This document shows positions 60,997-64,000 of a stretch of DNA of 64,000 nucleotides, piece by piece (within the stretch, counting starts at the first letter, position 1; the number at the start of each line of letters is the position of its first letter). The position numbers and the translations under genes were made by a program. The notes under the pieces were generated by a model, which had not been told where the DNA came from, searched no databases, and was given only the letters and a program-made list of their open reading frames with translations. Source of the DNA: Phenylobacterium conjunctum (GTDB taxonomy: Bacteria > Pseudomonadota > Alphaproteobacteria > Caulobacterales > Caulobacteraceae); assembly GCF_042679085.1 (NCBI RefSeq), contig NZ_JBHTLQ010000002.1, positions 62,001-126,000 on the forward strand. Reading direction: 5' to 3'.

Positions 60997-61866
60997 TTGA
61001 GCCTGATCCACCTCTCGCGCCGGGGCCTCCTTTCGGGGGCCTTGGCTCTGTCCGCCTGCGGCCGTGCGCCGGAGGAGGCGCCCAAGCCCAAGGGCAAGGC
61101 CCTGACGCTTGAGGCGGCCGTGGCCGGCGCCTGGCGGACGCCCCAGGACAAGGCCCGTGACGCCTGGCGTCACCCGGTGGAGACCCTGAACTTCTGGGGC
61201 CTCAAGCCGGGGGCGACGGTGGTGGAGTTCTGGCCAGGCGCCGGCTGGTACACCGACATCCTGGCGCCGTTCCTGGCGGCCACCGGCGGCAAGCTCTACG
61301 CAGCCAATCTGCAGGCCGATGATCCGGGTGAGCCGGCGGCCGCCGAGATCGTCGCCGCCTATCGCCGCAAGCTGCGCGAGAAGGCCAAGCTCTATGGCGA
61401 CGTCGAGATCACCGCTTTCGGACCGACCAGCGGTCCGGCGGCGCCGGCGGACTCGGCCGACCTCGTCCTCTTCCTGCGCAACCTGCACAACTGGATGGCC
61501 GCCGGGATCGCTGAGAAGGCCTTCCACGACGCCTTCGCCGCCCTGAAGCCGGGCGGTGTCCTGGGGATCGAAGAGCATCGCGCCGATCCAGGCGGCGTCC
61601 CCGACCTGCTGGCTGCGGATGGCTATGTCCAGCAGGCCTATGTGATCCAGATGGCCAAGGAAGCCGGGTTCATCCTCGACAAGACCAGCGAGATCAACGC
61701 CAACCCCAAGGACACCAAGGATCATCCCTTCGGCGTCTGGACCCTGCCGCCGGTGCGGCGCTCCTCGCCCCGGGGCCAGCCCGAGGATCCGACCTTCGAT
61801 CACACGAAGTACGATGCGATCGGCGAGTCGGACCGGATGACCCTTCGCCTGCTCAAGCCGACCTGA
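60997..61866 (+). CDS. Methyltransferase-like lipoprotein (copy 2)
   Basis: This 289-residue paralogue of the preceding protein starts TTG 60997. It has a twin-arginine-like start (LSRRGLLSGALALSAC) with a lipobox and Cys21. The methyltransferase-like domain follows: VVEFWPGAGWYTDILAPFL, ADLVLFLRNLHNWM, LKPGGVLGIEEHRADP, NANPKDTKDHPFGVWTLPP. It lies 14 bases after copy 1, so tandem duplication is likely. Membrane-anchored, periplasmic. Confidence 0.85.
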   Translation: MSLIHLSRRGLLSGALALSACGRAPEEAPKPKGKALTLEAAVAGAWRTPQDKARDAWRHPVETLNFWGLKPGATVVEFWPGAGWYTDILAPFLAATGGKLYAANLQADDPGEPAAAEIVAAYRRKLREKAKLYGDVEITAFGPTSGPAAPADSADLVLFLRNLHNWMAAGIAEKAFHDAFAALKPGGVLGIEEHRADPGGVPDLLAADGYVQQAYVIQMAKEAGFILDKTSEINANPKDTKDHPFGVWTLPPVRRSSPRGQPEDPTFDHTKYDAIGESDRMTLRLLKPT

Positions 61867-61983
61867 GAGCTTTGCATGCCCGCCGCCGCCTGTGGCAGAT
61901 GAACGAAAGCCCACAGGCCGCGTCAGGATAAAGCCATCATGCCCTGGCTAGTTTGGCGCCGCCTCGAAACCCCACGGACCCCC

Positions 61984-62436
61984 ATGTCGCGCAAGATCCT
62001 CCTCGCCGTCCTCGCCCTGGCCGCGCCCTTCGCCCTGTCGTCCGCCGCTGCGGCGGCCCAGGAGAAGACGATCGATCCCGGCTACTGGGACGTGACCAAC
62101 AAGGTCCAGGCGGTGATCACCAAGACCACCCGCGAGACGCGCTGCATCAAGCCGGCCGAGGTGGCCAAGTTCACTATGGGCCCCAGCAACCGCCACTATG
62201 CCTGCACCTATCCGACGCGGGTGTTCAAGGATGGCAAGATCACCCTCAAGGGGACCTGCGCCAGCAAGAAGGGCCGCCAGGTCGCCATCGAGGCCACCGG
62301 CAGCTATTCGCCGAGCACCTTCAAGCTGACCGCCGATGTGGACACCACCTACGCCGGCATCCCGCTGGGCGGGCGCTTCATCACCGACGCCAAGAAGATC
62401 AGCGACACCTGCCCGGCCGGCGCCAAGGAAGGCTGA
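61984..62436 (+). CDS. DUF3617 family periplasmic protein
   Basis: This 150-residue protein has a signal (ILLAVLALAAPFALSSAAAAAQ) and a DUF3617-like domain: DPGYWDVTNKVQAV, TTRETRCIKPAEVAKF, CTYPTRVFKDGKI, and a conserved Cys at the end (KISDTCPAG). ATG 61984 (MSRKILL) is preferred to the longer frame. Function unknown. Confidence 0.85.
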   Translation: MSRKILLAVLALAAPFALSSAAAAAQEKTIDPGYWDVTNKVQAVITKTTRETRCIKPAEVAKFTMGPSNRHYACTYPTRVFKDGKITLKGTCASKKGRQVAIEATGSYSPSTFKLTADVDTTYAGIPLGGRFITDAKKISDTCPAGAKEG

Positions 62437-62510
62437 GCGCCCCTCTCCGTTTACAGGCGGCGCGGCTCAAGCGAAGCTAGGGACGACCCCAAGCTTTCGG
62501 AGACCCGCCC

Positions 62511-62819
62511 ATGGCCAGCCTCGAGGAACTCACCGACCGCGTCCGCAAGGGCGTCGGCGAGGATTCCGGCCTGGGCAAGTCCTTCAAGCTCGACCTGAAG
62601 GGCGAGGGCTTCATCCACATCGACGGCGGCGCGGTCAGCAATGACGACCTGCCCGCCGACCTGACCGTCCGCATCAGCCAGAAAGACCTGAAGGCCATGG
62701 GGGAGGGCAAGCTCAACCCCATGACCGCCGTGATGACCGGTCGGCTGCAGCTGTCCGACATGAGCCTGGCCATGTCGATGCAGGCCCAGATGCAGGCCCT
62801 GTTCGCCAAGCTCGCCTAA
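62511..62819 (+). CDS. SCP2 sterol-binding domain protein
   Basis: This 102-residue protein is a single SCP2 domain: FKLDLKGEGFIHIDGGAV, DLTVRISQKDLKAMGEGKLNPMTAVMTGRLQLSDMSLAMSM. The domain binds lipids or acyl chains. It lies 11 bases before the hydrolase gene, so the pair may act together on a lipid. Confidence 0.9.
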   Translation: MASLEELTDRVRKGVGEDSGLGKSFKLDLKGEGFIHIDGGAVSNDDLPADLTVRISQKDLKAMGEGKLNPMTAVMTGRLQLSDMSLAMSMQAQMQALFAKLA

Positions 62820-62830
62820 GGAGGACATCC

Positions 62831-64000
62831 ATGGCCGACGTCGCCCCCCTCGTCTCGATCCCGCAAGCTCCGGTCCCGCCGGGCGGCGGCGCGGAATGGT
62901 TCACCGGCGCCGGCGGGGCGCGGCTGCGCGCCGCCCACTTCGCCCCCAAGGGCGCCAGCCGCGGCACCGTGCTGCTGAGCACCGGGCGGACCGAGTGCAT
63001 CGAGAAGTATTTCGAGGTGATCAGCGACCTGCTGGGCCGCGGCTTCACCGTGGTGGCCAACGAGTGGCGCGGCCAAGGCCTGTCCCATCGCGACCTGCCC
63101 GACCGGCTGAAGGGCCACGCGGTCGGCATGGACGCCTATGTCATGGACTACCAGGCGCTGATCGCGGCCTTCGAAGACCGCATGCCCAAGCCCTGGATCG
63201 CCGTGGGCCATTCGATGGGTGGCTGCCTGACGCTTCTATCGCTGGCCAAGGGCGTGGCCGGCCAGTTCGCCGGCGCGGTGCTCTGCGCCCCCATGCTGGG
63301 CGTGCGCACCGGCGGCCTCAATCCCTTCGTGGCCCGGCTGGTCTCCGGCCTCAACGTCCTGACCGGCAAGGGCGGCGCCTATGCCCGCACCCCGCCGGAG
63401 GATCCCTATACCGAGGCCTTCGCCGGCAATGTGCTGACCCACGACGAGGCGCGCTTCAACCGTGGCCGCGCCCTGATCGCCGCCAACAAGGACCTGGCGC
63501 TGAGCGCGCCGACCTGGGGCTGGCTGGACTTCGCCTTCAAGGCCACCCACTGGCTGTCCCAGCCGGCCAATCTGCGTGGGGTGACGCTTCCCGTGGTCAT
63601 CGTTTCGGCCGGCGACGACAAGCTGGTGCGCGACGACGCCCAGGAACAGGTCGCCCGGCTGCTGCCGGACGGGACCTTCGTCTCGGTGAAGGGCGCCGAG
63701 CATGAGATCCTGATGGAGACGGACGACCTGCGGAACCAGTTCTGGACCGCGTTTGACGCGCTCGCGGACAAGGTCGCGCCCAAGCCGGCGCCGGCCCCGA
63801 AGGCCAAGGTTGAGAAGGCGGCTCAGGCGCCCAAGGCCGCCCCTAAGGCGACCAAGGCTCCCGCCAAGACGGCGCCTGCGCCCAAGGCCGCCGCGGCCAA
63901 GCCTGCGGCGAAGAAGGCTCCGGCGAAAAAGGCCGCAGCGCCGAAGCCTGCGGCGGCCAAGGCGCCGGCCAAGCCGAAAGCCCCGGCGAAACCCAAGAAG
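62831..64000 (+). CDS. Alpha/beta hydrolase with histone H1-like tail (partial)
   Basis: The frame starts ATG 62831 and runs off the right edge without a stop (390 codons visible). The first ~315 residues are a monoacylglycerol-lipase/lysophospholipase-like hydrolase with VGHSMGGC (nucleophile), AGDDKLVRDD (acid) and GAEHEIL (His). From about 63775 the sequence becomes an Ala/Lys/Pro repeat (PKAAPKATKAPAK...) like histone H1 or AlgP proteins. Such low-complexity tails bind nucleic acid or polyanions. The true end is outside the window. Confidence 0.85.
   Translation, partial: MADVAPLVSIPQAPVPPGGGAEWFTGAGGARLRAAHFAPKGASRGTVLLSTGRTECIEKYFEVISDLLGRGFTVVANEWRGQGLSHRDLPDRLKGHAVGMDAYVMDYQALIAAFEDRMPKPWIAVGHSMGGCLTLLSLAKGVAGQFAGAVLCAPMLGVRTGGLNPFVARLVSGLNVLTGKGGAYARTPPEDPYTEAFAGNVLTHDEARFNRGRALIAANKDLALSAPTWGWLDFAFKATHWLSQPANLRGVTLPVVIVSAGDDKLVRDDAQEQVARLLPDGTFVSVKGAEHEILMETDDLRNQFWTAFDALADKVAPKPAPAPKAKVEKAAQAPKAAPKATKAPAKTAPAPKAAAAKPAAKKAPAKKAAAPKPAAAKAPAKPKAPAKPKK

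Overview
This is a high-GC alphaproteobacterial chromosome segment. Caulobacteraceae, probably Phenylobacterium or Caulobacter, is the best guess. The reasons are the translation-gene block, two TonB-dependent receptors, DUF1134/DUF3617/DUF2244/DUF2946/DUF599-type proteins, and the CTTCTCC...GGAGAAG and AGAGCATTTTC intergenic repeats. The genus is inferred, not proven.

Region 1 (1-8.3 kb) looks like a sulfur-stress and respiration island. It holds the start of a metallo-beta-lactamase-fold protein resembling persulfide dioxygenases, a divergent TauE/SafE exporter, cydDC, the divergent cytochrome bd operon cydABX (with a 42-residue CydX), and a BigR/SqrR-like ArsR regulator behind a perfect 7-8-7 inverted repeat. 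AT-rich palindromes sit in the other two divergent promoters. A small CZB zinc-binding protein follows.

Region 2 (8.4-18.7 kb) is an accessory metal-handling cluster, almost all on the minus strand. It has an MbnH-type di-haem enzyme and its MbnP partner, a TonB receptor, a 55-residue exported Cys/His peptide coupled to a DUF2244 gene, two DUF2946 proteins with the same C-terminus, two exported DJ-1/PfpI proteins (one fused to EF-hands), and a siderophore-type TonB receptor. Copper is the best guess for the MbnPH part.

Region 3 (18.6-20.2 kb) is a degraded, gene-poor scar next to tRNA-Ser(GGA). It contains the C-terminal fragment of a serine recombinase, a 5'-truncated reading frame, an inverted repeat and a helically phased CCTGTT array.

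Region 4 (20.3-33.4 kb) is mixed core genome: msrA, a YjbR-like protein, DUF599, an MHS-type MFS transporter, small membrane proteins, an entericidin-like lipoprotein, a Baeyer-Villiger-type monooxygenase, a pentapeptide-repeat protein, a GGDEF-EAL protein, lepA, a DUF559 nuclease, an EipA-like DUF1134 protein and a YqhA-like protein.

Region 5 (33.4-41.4 kb) is the translation block infC ... rpmI-rplT-pheS-pheT on the minus strand. An MFS transporter and an SDR gene sit between infC and rpmI, and a second SDR of the same type lies beyond pheT.

Region 6 (41.4-56.8 kb) is mainly envelope and sugar-nucleotide metabolism: two glycosyltransferases, galU, glmS and glmM (divergent), a UDP-sugar dehydrogenase, a phosphomanno/glucomutase and kdsD. 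A hybrid histidine kinase with a perfect LacI-type palindrome upstream is embedded in it.

Region 7 (56.8-64 kb) holds gpmA, an orphan RibD-like deaminase, a second pentapeptide-repeat protein, an Hsp20 gene with a ROSE-type RNA thermometer, two tandem exported methyltransferase-like proteins, DUF3617, an SCP2 protein, and a hydrolase with a histone-H1-like tail that runs off the window.
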